DNA of 64,000 bases from Psychromonas sp. 14N.309.X.WAT.B.A12 (GCF_030397575.1 NZ_JAPNXS010000001.1:124001-188000), one strand, 5' to 3'; counted from the first letter of the stretch, positions 19,308 to 28,260 are shown. Notes: generated by a model from the sequence alone, not told the origin. Made by a program: numbers and translations.

Positions 19308-20468
19308 TTGATTTCATCATTTTTACGTCATGCTGTTCTGAGCTCTGTTGTGTTACTTGCTGCTTGTAGCCAAGCCAATCTTAACCCTAATTATCAAGTC
19401 GCCGATGCTTTACCTAGTTATTCGCAAGATACCTTTAAGCAATATATTAGTGAGACAAGAGAGTGGCTATTAACGCATAGAGTCTTTAAAACCGATGATG
19501 TTGAAAAAGAGTTACGCGCTAATTTACCTTTTGAATTAATTCCTGAAAATCCAAATGGTGACGCGGTGCTTTTAGTGCATGGCTTGGGCGATTCTCCATA
19601 TTCATTTATCGATATTGCTGATCATTTAGTGTCGCAGGGGTATTTGGTAAGAACGGTTTTATTGCCTGGGCATGGTAGTAAATCTGGCGATTTAATGTTG
19701 CCTAGTTTAGAAGACTGGCAAGGTGTGGTACACCATCATATTGAGTTATTAAAAACTAAGTCAAATAAACTGTGGCTGGGAGGCTATTCTACTGGAGCAA
19801 ACTTGGTAACATCTGAAGCGTTAAATGATGATGGCATCGCTGGATTATTATTGTTTTCTCCAGCTTTTAAGCCAGAAAAATCAGTGGTGAAGTGGGCTAG
19901 TTTGGCGAGTTACTTTGTGACATGGGCTGATCAAGACCCTGAAACCAATTACATACGTTATAATTCTTTACCTATGCATGGTGCAGCAGTTTATTACGAT
20001 ACTGCTGCAACAGTTCAAGAAGACCTACAGGATATCACTTATAACAAACCTGTGTTTATGATGATCAGTGAAGGCGACCGTGTCATTGATAGGGCATTTC
20101 CTATTGCTGTATTCGAACAACAATTTAAAAATAAAAACAATCACCTTGTATGGCTAGGTGAAGAAGACCTATCAATCTCGCAAAGTACCCGTTTTAGTAT
20201 GAATCGCCCTGATTTACATATCGTTAATGGTTCTCATATGGGGTTGTTATATTCACCTAATAATACCGAATATGGTGCAAAAGCCGATATTACTATATGT
20301 AATAATGGCCAGTCTAAAGAGCGACAAAAGGCTTGTGAAGCAGGTGAAGATATTTGGTACTCTTCTTACGGTTGGCATGTTGAAGGTAAAACATTGGCTC
20401 GATTAACTTATAACCCTTATTTTGATAAAAGTATGACAGAGCTGGATCGCGTAATGGATAATCAATAA
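19308..20468 (+). CDS. alpha/beta-hydrolase lipoprotein (esterase/lipase-like)
   Basis: A 386-residue outer-envelope hydrolase. The signal peptide ends in a lipobox (VVLLAAC), so the mature protein should be lipidated at Cys20. The alpha/beta-hydrolase core is clear: oxyanion strand VLLVHGLGDSP near residue 88, LLPGHG near 125, and the nucleophile elbow GYSTG near residue 165. A late aspartate (SEGDRV) and histidine (NGSHMG) complete a plausible triad. The start is TTG at 19308 with aggattt upstream. It lies 50 bp after the acyltransferase and is probably cotranscribed. The substrate is unknown; an acyl ester is expected. Confidence 0.87.
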   Translation: MISSFLRHAVLSSVVLLAACSQANLNPNYQVADALPSYSQDTFKQYISETREWLLTHRVFKTDDVEKELRANLPFELIPENPNGDAVLLVHGLGDSPYSFIDIADHLVSQGYLVRTVLLPGHGSKSGDLMLPSLEDWQGVVHHHIELLKTKSNKLWLGGYSTGANLVTSEALNDDGIAGLLLFSPAFKPEKSVVKWASLASYFVTWADQDPETNYIRYNSLPMHGAAVYYDTAATVQEDLQDITYNKPVFMMISEGDRVIDRAFPIAVFEQQFKNKNNHLVWLGEEDLSISQSTRFSMNRPDLHIVNGSHMGLLYSPNNTEYGAKADITICNNGQSKERQKACEAGEDIWYSSYGWHVEGKTLARLTYNPYFDKSMTELDRVMDNQ

Positions 20469-20593
20469 TGTATAAGTACATACAGGAAGCAGACGGTGAT
20501 ATTTGATAGTAATACCACGCTAATTAAACCTTTTTTATTGTTTAATTTAATGAAATAAATTTTCAAAATAGCTTATATTATTAAGGATTAATA

Positions 20594-21184
20594 ATGAAAA
20601 GACTTATTCTAGTAACCTCGCCGCCAGCAAGTGGCAAAACCTACATTTCTAAAAAGTTGGCTAAAGCACTGAAGCATGTTGTGTATTTAGATAAAGATAC
20701 GTTAATAGTGCTATCACATCAGATTTTTAAAGTGATGAATGAAGAGGTTAACCGAAGCTCCGATTTCTTTGAAGAGCATATTCGTAATTACGAGTACGAC
20801 GCGGTATTAGCTTTAGCAATGGAAGCTCTTGAATATGATGATATTGTACTAATTAACGCGCCATTTACTCGTGAAATTAGAGACACTGCTTTTATTGATA
20901 ATTTAAAGAATCAACTCATCGAAAAAGATGCACGTTTAACCGTTGTCTGGGTGATGACAGATGTTGACGTAGTCAAAAGTCGTATGATTGAAAGAAACTC
21001 ATCAAGAGATACATGGAAGCTCGACAATTGGGATGAGTATATTAAAGACGTTGATTTCTCTATTCCATTGAGCCTTGATAACCCCGATATCGTCGATGAT
21101 CTACTTCTATTTAAAAACTCCAACCAAGAAGAATATGAAAACTCAATGAAAGAGGTGGTTTCTATTTTAGAAAAGAAATCGTAG
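20594..21184 (+). CDS. P-loop AAA-type nucleoside/small-molecule kinase-like protein
   Basis: A 196-residue cytosolic protein with a Walker A loop right at the N-terminus (SPPASGKT, residues 9-16) preceded by LILVT, and a lid-like arginine region (SRMIERNSSRD) near residue 130. This layout is typical of small P-loop kinases related to shikimate, gluconate or chloramphenicol kinases. A WVMTDVDVV strand near residue 118 fits. The substrate is not readable. Ribosome site aaggat is well placed. A terminator-like hairpin follows. Confidence 0.75.
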   Translation: MKRLILVTSPPASGKTYISKKLAKALKHVVYLDKDTLIVLSHQIFKVMNEEVNRSSDFFEEHIRNYEYDAVLALAMEALEYDDIVLINAPFTREIRDTAFIDNLKNQLIEKDARLTVVWVMTDVDVVKSRMIERNSSRDTWKLDNWDEYIKDVDFSIPLSLDNPDIVDDLLLFKNSNQEEYENSMKEVVSILEKKS

Positions 21185-21248
21185 TTGATTTTTCAGGTTT
21201 TCCATTCTCTTATGGCTGACCAAACAGAGACTGTATTAATAAGTCTGC

Positions 21249-21285
21249 ACAGATTAGGCAATTGATGTTACCTAATCTGTTTATT
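21249..21285 (+). terminator. terminator-like hairpin after the P-loop kinase gene
   Basis: Ten-base arms acagattagg/cctaatctgt with a 12-base loop are followed by ttatt, 65 bp after the stop codon. Confidence 0.6.
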
Positions 21286-21314
21286 ATAAAAGGCAGCGCA
21301 GTGCTACTTTTTTA

Positions 21315-21404
21315 TCAAGTTGTTGGTAATGCGGCAATAAACATCATTTCTACTTTCCAGTCTGGATTCGCTAGTTTGGACTCTACGCAGGCTCGTGCAG
21401 GTAC
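21315..21404 (-). pseudogene. C-terminal fragment of a RidA/YjgF-family gene
   Basis: Read on the minus strand, about 30 codons ending at the TGA 21317-21315 encode LTVPARACVES, then LANPDWKVEM and FIAALPTT. This is the recognisable last third of a RidA-type enamine/imine deaminase, including the conserved arginine of the PAR motif. The first two thirds are missing; homology stops near 21404 where a LysR fragment begins on the other strand. It has no start codon or ribosome site and should be non-functional. Confidence 0.72.
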
Positions 21405-21673
21405 CGTTAGTTCATGACAACAGTAGAGCGGTTTGGAAGCAATGGTTTATTAAATATTTGCCTAATAGCAACAGCTGGATGCATGGTTATGTTTATTCAG
21501 ATTTGTCACTTGCTTTAGAAGCTGCACTAGATGGGGAAGGCTTATTCTTAGCTGATGATATTATTTGTAAACAAGGGATTGAATCCGGTGCCTTAGTTAA
21601 AGTATCTTCACCCATTCATCACTTGTCTAATAACCAAATGACCTTTCTACTTTATGTTGTTAATCGACTATAA
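21404..21673 (+). pseudogene. C-terminal fragment of a LysR-family regulator
   Basis: About 90 codons encode the end of a LysR effector-binding domain: PLVHDNSRAVWKQWF, then SDLSLALEAALDGEGLFLADD and a final GALVKV segment. The helix-turn-helix and about two thirds of the protein are absent. The open frame begins in fused ridA sequence (a chance GTG at 21395). Together with the facing ridA fragment it appears to be the product of one deletion through a divergent ridA-lysR pair. Confidence 0.75.
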
Positions 21674-21718
21674 AATAATAGTAATGTAAATATTCTATTC
21701 TTCTATTGGCAGTGTCGA

Positions 21719-21865
21719 TTGTTTAAGCCAATTAATCATGTTGCGGTTATTTGTTCTGATTATTCAAGGTCAAAGTATTTTTATACTGACATTCTTGGGT
21801 TGCAAGTGAGTACTGAACATTATCGTGCAGAAAGGCAATCTTATAAATCTCCCTACCATTACTGA
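21719..21865 (+). pseudogene. N-terminal fragment of a YaeR-like VOC/glyoxalase-family gene
   Basis: About 48 codons read INHVAVICSDYSRSKYFY, then TDILGLQVSTEHYRAERQSYK, which matches the start of YaeR-type vicinal-oxygen-chelate proteins (about 128 residues when complete), with its first metal histidine in NHVAV. Similarity ends abruptly after SYK and a TGA follows at 21863. Only a TTG could serve as start and there is no ribosome site. I read it as a truncated remnant. Confidence 0.7.
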
Positions 21866-22030
21866 TTTTTATCTTCTGTTTACAGTCTTTGCTATATAGC
21901 TATATCTTACTAATTTTTCAGGTAAATATAAAAATATTATTAATATGTGATATTATTTTTTAGGTGTTTATTGCAGTAAACATTAATACACAGATTAATT
22001 TTAACTAAACGAACAAGGAAGAAAGAGATA
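21866..22030. other. promoter region of the two-gene rhomboid operon
   Basis: AT-rich bases between the last gene fragment and the start at 22031. Nothing else is recognisable. Confidence 0.35.
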
Positions 22031-22648
22031 ATGGAACCTGAAACGCCAAAAGTAGCTGAAACTCTTGATAAAAAAAATAAAAAACAACGGCCTGCAATTC
22101 GTTTTGATAATTCTGACTTAATAAAAAGCGGTTTTTGGGTTGGACAAATATTTATGGTCATTGCGACTGTGATAGGGGTTTATTTAGCTGCTCAAGAGGG
22201 TTTATCCCAAGCTTTATTATTTGAAAATTTAAATAGCAAAGAGAAGAATTTCTATTTGCAACATGCTTTGGCTGATGAACTTGGCGATAATATTAAGACA
22301 CTTGATAGCTATGCTAAATTACTGAAAGAGAAGTCACCTTACAATATAAAAGCCTACCACCCTGCGATTGACGATTTTGTATGGGGTAACATGAAGTATT
22401 CATCCAATGCATTAGAAACACCAAGTTACATACTCTCCGGTGTTCGTCGTTATAATTCAGAAACTGCGCAGATCATTACAAAAATAGAAAACAATCAATT
22501 TGGTCCTAAATATGGTGCGGGTTTACTACTAGCACTTAATAAAAAAGTAAGTGATGGTGCGCTAAAAAATCTAATTAACAATTATACCCAACTACATCAC
22601 GAACTTATAGAAGCTGGTATTGAAGTCGGCCCGTTGTCAAATAATTAA
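22031..22648 (+). CDS. uncharacterised single-span membrane protein upstream of the rhomboid protease
   Basis: A 205-residue protein of no family I recognise. A charged lysine-rich N-terminus (residues 1-35) is followed by one membrane span (about residues 40-60, VGQIFMVIATVIGVYLAA) and a helical domain of about 145 residues outside the cytoplasm. Ribosome site aaggaag is strong. The stop codon lies 10 bp before the rhomboid start, and both share a promoter region, so the two are almost certainly cotranscribed. It could be a substrate or accessory of the protease; that is inference from position only. Confidence 0.7.
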   Translation: MEPETPKVAETLDKKNKKQRPAIRFDNSDLIKSGFWVGQIFMVIATVIGVYLAAQEGLSQALLFENLNSKEKNFYLQHALADELGDNIKTLDSYAKLLKEKSPYNIKAYHPAIDDFVWGNMKYSSNALETPSYILSGVRRYNSETAQIITKIENNQFGPKYGAGLLLALNKKVSDGALKNLINNYTQLHHELIEAGIEVGPLSNN

Positions 22649-22658
22649 GGAAATTACA

Positions 22659-23747
22659 ATGAAAAATTGCCCAAATTGCGCCAGTACTTCAATGAGAGCA
22701 TATGAGTTTCATCAACAAGAAGTGGAGCAGTGTCAAGAATGTCATGGTATCTGGTTAGAACTAGGCGAGTTAGACGGTGCTTTATCTGTTGCTGATAATG
22801 GTAATTCACAGGTTTATATGGAAGAGGCCTTGGGAGAGGTATTGGGCGAATCTAAACGTCATTGCCATGTATGTGATAAAAAGCTATCTCGCTATCATCT
22901 TATGTCTGGTTTTGAGGTCGAAGTTGATACCTGTTCTAACTGTTTTGGAGTTTGGCTAGATCATGAAGAGTTAGAAAAAGTAACCCAATCTCCAGCGATT
23001 GCACAAGCTCTGTTGGAATTAGATAAACCGACACATAAACGTACTTGGTTGTTTCAATTTTTATCGCAAATGCCAGTGGAATACAATCTAAAGCCTAAAA
23101 GAACACCATGGGCAATGTACTCTTTGCTATTTTTTAATATTTTATTCTTTATCAGTTACAGTGTGGGAGTCGTTAATGAATCTTTTGCCTTTAATTACTT
23201 TGCGTTGCATTCTGACCAAGTCAGTCATGGTCAACAATTGTGGGCACTACTAACCCATATGTATATGCATGGTGGGTTAATGCATTTAGTTGGTAATATG
23301 TACTTCTTATATATCATCGGTGACAATTTAGAAGATACATTAGGCCGTGGCAAATTTATTCTTTATTACACTTTGTGTGGTCTTGGTGCAGCTGTTGCAC
23401 AGATTTTAGCTGATCCTAATTCAACTATTCCAATGGTAGGTGCAAGTGGTGCGATTGCAGGCTTATTTGGTATGTATTTATTATGGTTTAGGCACGCTAG
23501 CTTGACACTGATGGTGATTGTTTATCAGAAAAAAGTGAGTCCTATGATCTTCTTTGGTTTTTGGATTGTGACTAATATTGTGGGTCTTTATTTAGCAAAT
23601 GAAAGCGGTGGAGGTGTCGCTTATTGGGCTCATATTGGCGGTTTTATTGTTGGTATTGTGATTGGTTTGCTGGTTAAAAAGAAAGTATTTGCTACAAACC
23701 CTCTGTTGGCGATGCTTAATAGCCAAGAAGTGAAAGTGAAACGTTAA
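22659..23747 (+). CDS. zinc-ribbon (zf-TFIIB) / rhomboid intramembrane serine protease fusion
   Basis: A 362-residue protein with two parts. Residues 1-105 hold two TFIIB-type zinc ribbons, each with paired cysteines: CPNC (4-7) with CQEC (25-28) and CHVC (69-72) with CSNC (92-95), each followed by a G(I/V)WL motif. From residue 150 there is a six-span rhomboid domain with the HGGLMHLVGN motif (His204, His209, Asn213), catalytic Ser263 in GASGAIAG and His325 in AHIGGF. Rhomboids cut transmembrane segments of client proteins. The zinc part should lie in the cytosol and may recognise substrate or partner. ATG 22659 has an aaggaa ribosome site. The catalytic dyad is intact. Confidence 0.9.
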   Translation: MKNCPNCASTSMRAYEFHQQEVEQCQECHGIWLELGELDGALSVADNGNSQVYMEEALGEVLGESKRHCHVCDKKLSRYHLMSGFEVEVDTCSNCFGVWLDHEELEKVTQSPAIAQALLELDKPTHKRTWLFQFLSQMPVEYNLKPKRTPWAMYSLLFFNILFFISYSVGVVNESFAFNYFALHSDQVSHGQQLWALLTHMYMHGGLMHLVGNMYFLYIIGDNLEDTLGRGKFILYYTLCGLGAAVAQILADPNSTIPMVGASGAIAGLFGMYLLWFRHASLTLMVIVYQKKVSPMIFFGFWIVTNIVGLYLANESGGGVAYWAHIGGFIVGIVIGLLVKKKVFATNPLLAMLNSQEVKVKR

Positions 23748-24128
23748 GTTTTTATTTATACCGACAGCCATGAAATGGGGTGTCGGCTGACGTTAATACT
23801 TTTGTTATATAAACAAGTTATATTGAGTACTTTGATGAAATGATTAAACCTTGAGTTGTTGATCGTTTACTATGGCTTTTTATATAGCAATAAATCCCTT
23901 AAGTGCACTGTTTTGATCCATTTTCTGTGATTAAGCCATCTCTCTAGTCAGCTAACACAGATTTTATCTCGGTTGATAATAGGGCTTACTTCAATATCAT
24001 TTCATAAATGTATTTGGCTTATTTATTGCTAACCTATTGAGATTATAGGTGCTGGAGTTCTTTTAATTGAAACTCTATATTCAATGTTGAAAAATGTGCG
24101 TATTGCGTGACACTAGGAAGAGAATTTA
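23748..24128. other. 381-bp intergenic region
   Basis: A weak hairpin (ccgaca/tgtcgg, 23759-23788) just after the rhomboid gene may end its transcript. The rest is AT-rich and should contain the promoter of the YitT-family gene. Nothing else is seen. Confidence 0.35.
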
Positions 24129-24728
24129 ATGCCAAGTAACAAACATAGTTTTATTGAAGATGTCCAAGCCATTATTATTGCCACACTATTAGCTTCATTG
24201 GGAGTAATGCTTTTTAAAACAACAGGATTATTAATTGGTGGTACGGCTGGATTGTCTTTTTTAGGGCAATACGCAACTCAGTTTAGTTTTAGTGAAATAT
24301 TTTTTATTATTAATCTGCCATTTTATATCCTGTCTTATAAACAGTTAGGGTGGAAATTTACGCTAAAGACTTTTGTCGCGGTTTTATTACTGTCTGTTTT
24401 TGTTGAGTTTACACCTACATTTATTACTGTGAGCTTTTTAGATCCTATTTATTCAGCAGTGGTGGGCGGGCTTTTAATTGGCTTTGGTTTGCTGATGTTA
24501 TTTAGACATGGTGCAAGCTTGGGGGGATTAATGATTTTGGCACAATTTTTAAATCAAAAATACAATATCTCTATCGGTAAGTTTCAAATGTCGGTGGATT
24601 TTATTGTGTTATTACTCGCCATTTTTATTGTGGATTGGCGAGCCATTCTATTATCAATTATTGGTGCAACAGCTTGTAATTTAATATTGGTGATAAACCA
24701 TAAACCAGGACGTTATAGCGGTAAGTAG
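24129..24728 (+). CDS. YitT-family (DUF161) membrane protein
   Basis: A 199-residue integral membrane protein with five or six spans, matching the YitT family's N-terminal membrane part. Family features are the opening LLASLGVMLFKTTGLLIGGTAGLSFL segment (residues 18-45), LGWKFTLKTF near residue 73 and a glycine-rich GGLLIGFGLLMLFRHGASLGG block near residue 112. The soluble DUF2179 domain of longer members is absent, as in many proteobacterial versions. Function is unknown. Ribosome site aggaag. Confidence 0.83.
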   Translation: MPSNKHSFIEDVQAIIIATLLASLGVMLFKTTGLLIGGTAGLSFLGQYATQFSFSEIFFIINLPFYILSYKQLGWKFTLKTFVAVLLLSVFVEFTPTFITVSFLDPIYSAVVGGLLIGFGLLMLFRHGASLGGLMILAQFLNQKYNISIGKFQMSVDFIVLLLAIFIVDWRAILLSIIGATACNLILVINHKPGRYSGK

Positions 24729-24972
24729 AAAAGAATGCTAACTACTATCTAAACCACCTGTATAGAAATAATAACTAAACTGGTTTTTTTGTTGGTGGAA
24801 TATAGTACTCCATCATAAAAAACTATATCTCGAAAAAAATAGTTTAAGATTAATCTATTTAACGACTTCTACTTTTGTTCTGTTTATTTACCTCGTATTA
24901 TCAACACTTGTGTTGTATTCAATAACGCAAAATCTTATCTAATTTCCGTTCATAAACTCAAAGGACTCTTCC

Positions 24973-25683
24973 ATGAAAAAAAGTTTTCTGGCGCTCTCGA
25001 TTATTGTTTCATCGATTTTCTCTCAAACTGCAATTGCAGATCCTAAAACACCTGGTACTCAAACTGGTTACTCTACTGCAGATTTATTAGCAAAAGGTGT
25101 TCCATCAGATATAAATACTGTTTCGGTTGAAGCATTGGCAAAGGAGTTAAAAGGCAAACCTGCAATGACGGTTGGTTTTGATATCGATGATACAGTTTTG
25201 TTTAGTAGCCCTGTGTTTTATCGCGGCCAGCAAGAATTTTCACCGGGTGGGTATTCATATCTTTCCAATCAACAGTTTTGGGACAAAGCGAACTGTGGTT
25301 GGGATGCATTTAGTCAACCTAAAACCATTGCCAGCAAGTTAATTGCCATGCATCAAGCTCGAGGTGACGATATTTATTTTATTACAGCTCGTACGCCATC
25401 TGATTGTGACTTCATGACAACTTATATTAAAAAAACATTTGATATCAATCAGATGCATGATGTTATTTTCTCTGGATCTAGTAAAAATGCTTATTTAAAA
25501 GCACCGTACATCAAACAACACAATATCAAAATTTATTACGGTGATTCAGATGGAGATATTATTTCAGCTCGCCAAGCTGGTGCTGAAGGGATCCGTATTA
25601 TGCGAGCAGCCAACTCAAGTTATAAGCCACTTCCAAAAAATGGATTGTATGGTGAGCGTGTTGTATTAGATTCGCAGTATTAA
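24973..25683 (+). CDS. aphA: class B acid phosphatase, periplasmic
   Basis: A 236-residue secreted phosphatase (E. coli AphA 237) that dephosphorylates nucleotides and small phosphoesters and can transfer phosphate. A signal peptide of about 22 residues ends at TAIA. The HAD/DDDD signature FDIDDTVLFSSP gives the nucleophile Asp70 and acid Asp72. The second motif lies in FITARTPS, and the third in YYGDSDGDI, with metal aspartates. Ribosome site aaggac. It stands alone, with a hairpin 98 bp downstream. Confidence 0.94.
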   Translation: MKKSFLALSIIVSSIFSQTAIADPKTPGTQTGYSTADLLAKGVPSDINTVSVEALAKELKGKPAMTVGFDIDDTVLFSSPVFYRGQQEFSPGGYSYLSNQQFWDKANCGWDAFSQPKTIASKLIAMHQARGDDIYFITARTPSDCDFMTTYIKKTFDINQMHDVIFSGSSKNAYLKAPYIKQHNIKIYYGDSDGDIISARQAGAEGIRIMRAANSSYKPLPKNGLYGERVVLDSQY

Positions 25684-25780
25684 TTTTCTAGCAAGAAGCG
25701 TTAAAAATTCAATCGATTAGTTTAATATTCTTTTTTTCATTTGAATGTTATCGAGTTGTTTTATCGCTCTGATGAGTAAG

Positions 25781-25814
25781 CTTGTATTACCGTTATTGAC
25801 GACGGTAATACAAG
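25781..25814. terminator. bidirectional hairpin between aphA and the LysR gene
   Basis: Perfect 13-base arms (cttgtattaccgt/acggtaatacaag) with an eight-base loop lie between two convergent genes. There is no long T run. Confidence 0.6.
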
Positions 25815-25867
25815 CCATTAGTAGCTATAACTTCTTAAAATATTTTCATTAACAAATAAAGTCGTGT

Positions 25868-26776
25868 TTAAAATTCATCCCAATAAGGCTTTTCACCGTA
25901 ATATTGGCTAATAAAATCAATAAAAACAGTGAGTTTGTTTGCGGTTAATTTTCGATGAGGATAAACCACATACAAGGTCATTACATCGGGGTTAAAATCT
26001 TCTAATATGACTTTTAACTTACCTTGCTTTATCGCCTCGCTAACAATAAAAGTCGGTTGTACCACATAACCTTCTCCGGCAATCGCCGCCTCCACTAATA
26101 CATCCCCATTATTAGAAGAAATACTTTGTCTTTGTGCTTTAATTGATCGCTTTAATGCGTTGATGAGGGGTAAGTGACCCCGGTTATAGTCCATGTAGTT
26201 ATAATGTAAAAAATGGTCAGGGTTAAGTTGGTCAGGGTGTTCTGGAGTGCCATTTTGGGCAAGGTACTCGGGTGATGCACAAGTCACTATATGGATAGGC
26301 GCGATACGTTTAGCGATCAGGGAAGAGCTTTTTAGGTCACTAATACGCAATGCTAAATCGTAGCCTTCTTCGATAACATCAATTTTACGATCATTGAGCT
26401 GTAAATCAATTTTAACTGCGGGATGACTTTGACGAAAATCTCTCAGTAAAGGAGCGATATGTTTGGTGGCAAATGAAACGGGGGCACTAATGCGCAGTGT
26501 CCCTTGAGCTTCATTGTTAAGTTGTCCTAGGCTACCTTCCCAATCATGAACACGCTCTAAAATTTGCTGTACATGTTGCACACATTGCTCGCCTTCTGCT
26601 GTTAGACGAATAGTACGAGTGGTGCGATTAAATAACCTGACGCCTAAATGCTCTTCTAAATGTGCAACATATTTGCTGACAAGTTGATTAGAGGTATCTA
26701 ATTTTTCTGCTGCCTTAGTAAAACTGCCTTCTTTTGAAACAGTGATAAAGGCTTTCATCATGTCAAGCTTATCCAT
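25868..26776 (-). CDS. LysR-family transcriptional regulator
   Basis: A 302-residue regulator. Residues 1-60 form the winged helix-turn-helix (FITVSKEGSFTKAAEKLDTSNQLVSKYVAHLEE), and the rest is a periplasmic-binding-like effector domain (ISAPVSFATKHIAPLL near residue 95). It belongs to the large group that resembles DsdC/AaeR-like aromatic and stress regulators. ATG 26776 has a ggggt ribosome site; codons further upstream code for unrelated sequence. It diverges from the doxX gene across 166 bp containing a perfect inverted repeat, so doxX is its likely target. Confidence 0.9.
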   Translation of the reverse strand: MDKLDMMKAFITVSKEGSFTKAAEKLDTSNQLVSKYVAHLEEHLGVRLFNRTTRTIRLTAEGEQCVQHVQQILERVHDWEGSLGQLNNEAQGTLRISAPVSFATKHIAPLLRDFRQSHPAVKIDLQLNDRKIDVIEEGYDLALRISDLKSSSLIAKRIAPIHIVTCASPEYLAQNGTPEHPDQLNPDHFLHYNYMDYNRGHLPLINALKRSIKAQRQSISSNNGDVLVEAAIAGEGYVVQPTFIVSEAIKQGKLKVILEDFNPDVMTLYVVYPHRKLTANKLTVFIDFISQYYGEKPYWDEF

Positions 26777-26812
26777 TGTTATTACCCCAAAGATTAAAAT
26801 GTCATACATAAT

Positions 26813-26841
26813 ATTATTACCAATATTTTGTTGGTAATAAT
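26813..26841. promoter_or_regulatory. perfect inverted repeat, candidate LysR operator
   Basis: Eleven-base perfect arms attattaccaa/ttggtaataat surround a seven-base spacer, 37 bp upstream of the LysR start and about 100 bp upstream of the doxX start. Size and position suit an autoregulatory and divergent operator. Confidence 0.6.
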
Positions 26842-26942
26842 TCAATGTTAGCAATGTTTATCATTATATTTGTTGGGAGTAAACTCCTTTTCAAATTGAA
26901 CTACACATTTCTAACTCATTAAATTAATACCAAGGATAAATA

Positions 26943-27392
26943 ATGAATAAGCAATTCATCAACAAAGTACTTAAAACAAATGCAGGTTTAGGGTCATTGA
27001 TCATTCGTATTCCTGTTGGCCTAATACTCGTTGCCCACGGCTCACAAAAACTGTTTGCCTGGTTCGGAGGATATGGGCTTGAAGGGACAGGACAGTGGAT
27101 GGAAAGTATTGGTTTAGCACCAGGTTTCTTGATGGCTTTATTGGCTGGTAGTGCTGAATTCTTTGGTGGTATTGCATTGATTTTAGGTTTATTGACCCGT
27201 CCTGCTGCACTATTGATCGCCTTTACTATGCTGGTGGCTATTTTTACTGCGCATATCAGTAATGGTTTATTTATAAGTAATGGCGGTATCGAGTATGCGT
27301 TGACTTTATTTGCGGCAACCTTAGCGTTAACGTTTCAAGGTGCCGGGCGCTTCTCTATTGATAACCGATTAGCAACACTATTGGGTAAATAA
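26943..27392 (+). CDS. DoxX family membrane protein
   Basis: A 149-residue four-span inner-membrane protein of the DoxX family. The motif RIPVGLILVAHGSQKLFAWFGG (residues 21-42) and the segments AGSAEFFGGIALILGLLTRPAA and a terminal RFSIDN are typical of the YphA/YqjF-like branch. Such genes are often induced by reactive or thiol stress and are often controlled by an adjacent LysR. The exact reaction is unknown. Ribosome site aaggat. A hairpin follows. Confidence 0.87.
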   Translation: MNKQFINKVLKTNAGLGSLIIRIPVGLILVAHGSQKLFAWFGGYGLEGTGQWMESIGLAPGFLMALLAGSAEFFGGIALILGLLTRPAALLIAFTMLVAIFTAHISNGLFISNGGIEYALTLFAATLALTFQGAGRFSIDNRLATLLGK

Positions 27393-27426
27393 TCAATAGG
27401 CCACAGCTCTGGATTAACAATATATT

Positions 27427-27453
27427 AGGCCTCTGATGAATGTTAGAGGCCTT
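27427..27453 (+). terminator. hairpin after doxX
   Basis: Arms aggcctct/agaggcct enclose a ten-base loop, 35 bp after the stop codon. The T tract is short. Confidence 0.5.
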
Positions 27454-28260
27454 CGTAGGAAAGGGCGGTGGTTAATAGTGTATTGGAACGCAAATGAGAG
27501 TCGCTACAGAATCAAGATAGTACAAGTCGTTTTATTAAATAACACAGGTTTTACTGGGCAAAATGATGTTCCTCATACTGCAATCGATTATGGCCTGCGC
27601 TTATAAGTGTTGGTTAATTAATAGTGAGGAAGGGGGAACCTGCGTTAACTGATTTTGCACATCGCTTTATATTATGACCATTTAGGACATGCAGGATATT
27701 CAATGGTTTCTACAATCTGAAAGTGTAAGAATAACAGCATTATTAATAATCAGTCTGACGACACTTTATGTATTTTTAATGATGATTTTTGCAATATTAA
27801 TTAATTTATATCCAGTTGAATTACATCAATAGATAGACATTTTCATCGATAGTATTTGTGGCAGCCTAAATAATGGTGTTTATCGTGCTGTTTGTGCTTC
27901 AAATCAGCCAACTCATGACGAAGCTGCATTTGTGTGGTCTGTGCTAGCTTAAACTCTTTAAAGGAATATTTTGAAGCATTTCAGTGTGCGTCTAAGAATA
28001 GTTTATTGAAAGTGATATTTTTTTAATGGTAACGCTGACTCGCTTTATGTCGCTTATCCGGTTTATTTAAAGCAAACTTTAATAGCTAATGACGCTCATT
28101 TATCAATTACTTAAATGGTTATTTAAGCTCGATGCTTTTGCAAAGAATACGCGCATAGCCCATCCTAAGTTGGGTATTATTCAATTAAGGTCTCAAACCC
28201 TTCGATGATTGTGCCAAAAGGCCGCGATATGGTTTGGTTTAAGTATTGATAGGAAAGTTT
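27454..28260. other. about 800 bp of probable decayed coding sequence
   Basis: The stretch holds several open segments of 30-50 codons in different frames that look protein-like but carry stops (for example around 27477-27605 and 27842-27950). It also carries a tail reading VPKGRDMVWFKY just before 28249. I cannot name a parent gene. The 47-codon frame at 27689-27832 is listed separately. Confidence 0.3.
27689..27832 (+). CDS. doubtful 47-codon single-span membrane ORF
   Basis: An ATG-started frame with one strong hydrophobic stretch (ALLIISLTTLYVFLMMIFAI). The agga sequence before it is too close to the ATG to be a good ribosome site. It may be a small membrane protein or part of decayed sequence. 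Confidence 0.2.
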   Translation: MQDIQWFLQSESVRITALLIISLTTLYVFLMMIFAILINLYPVELHQ

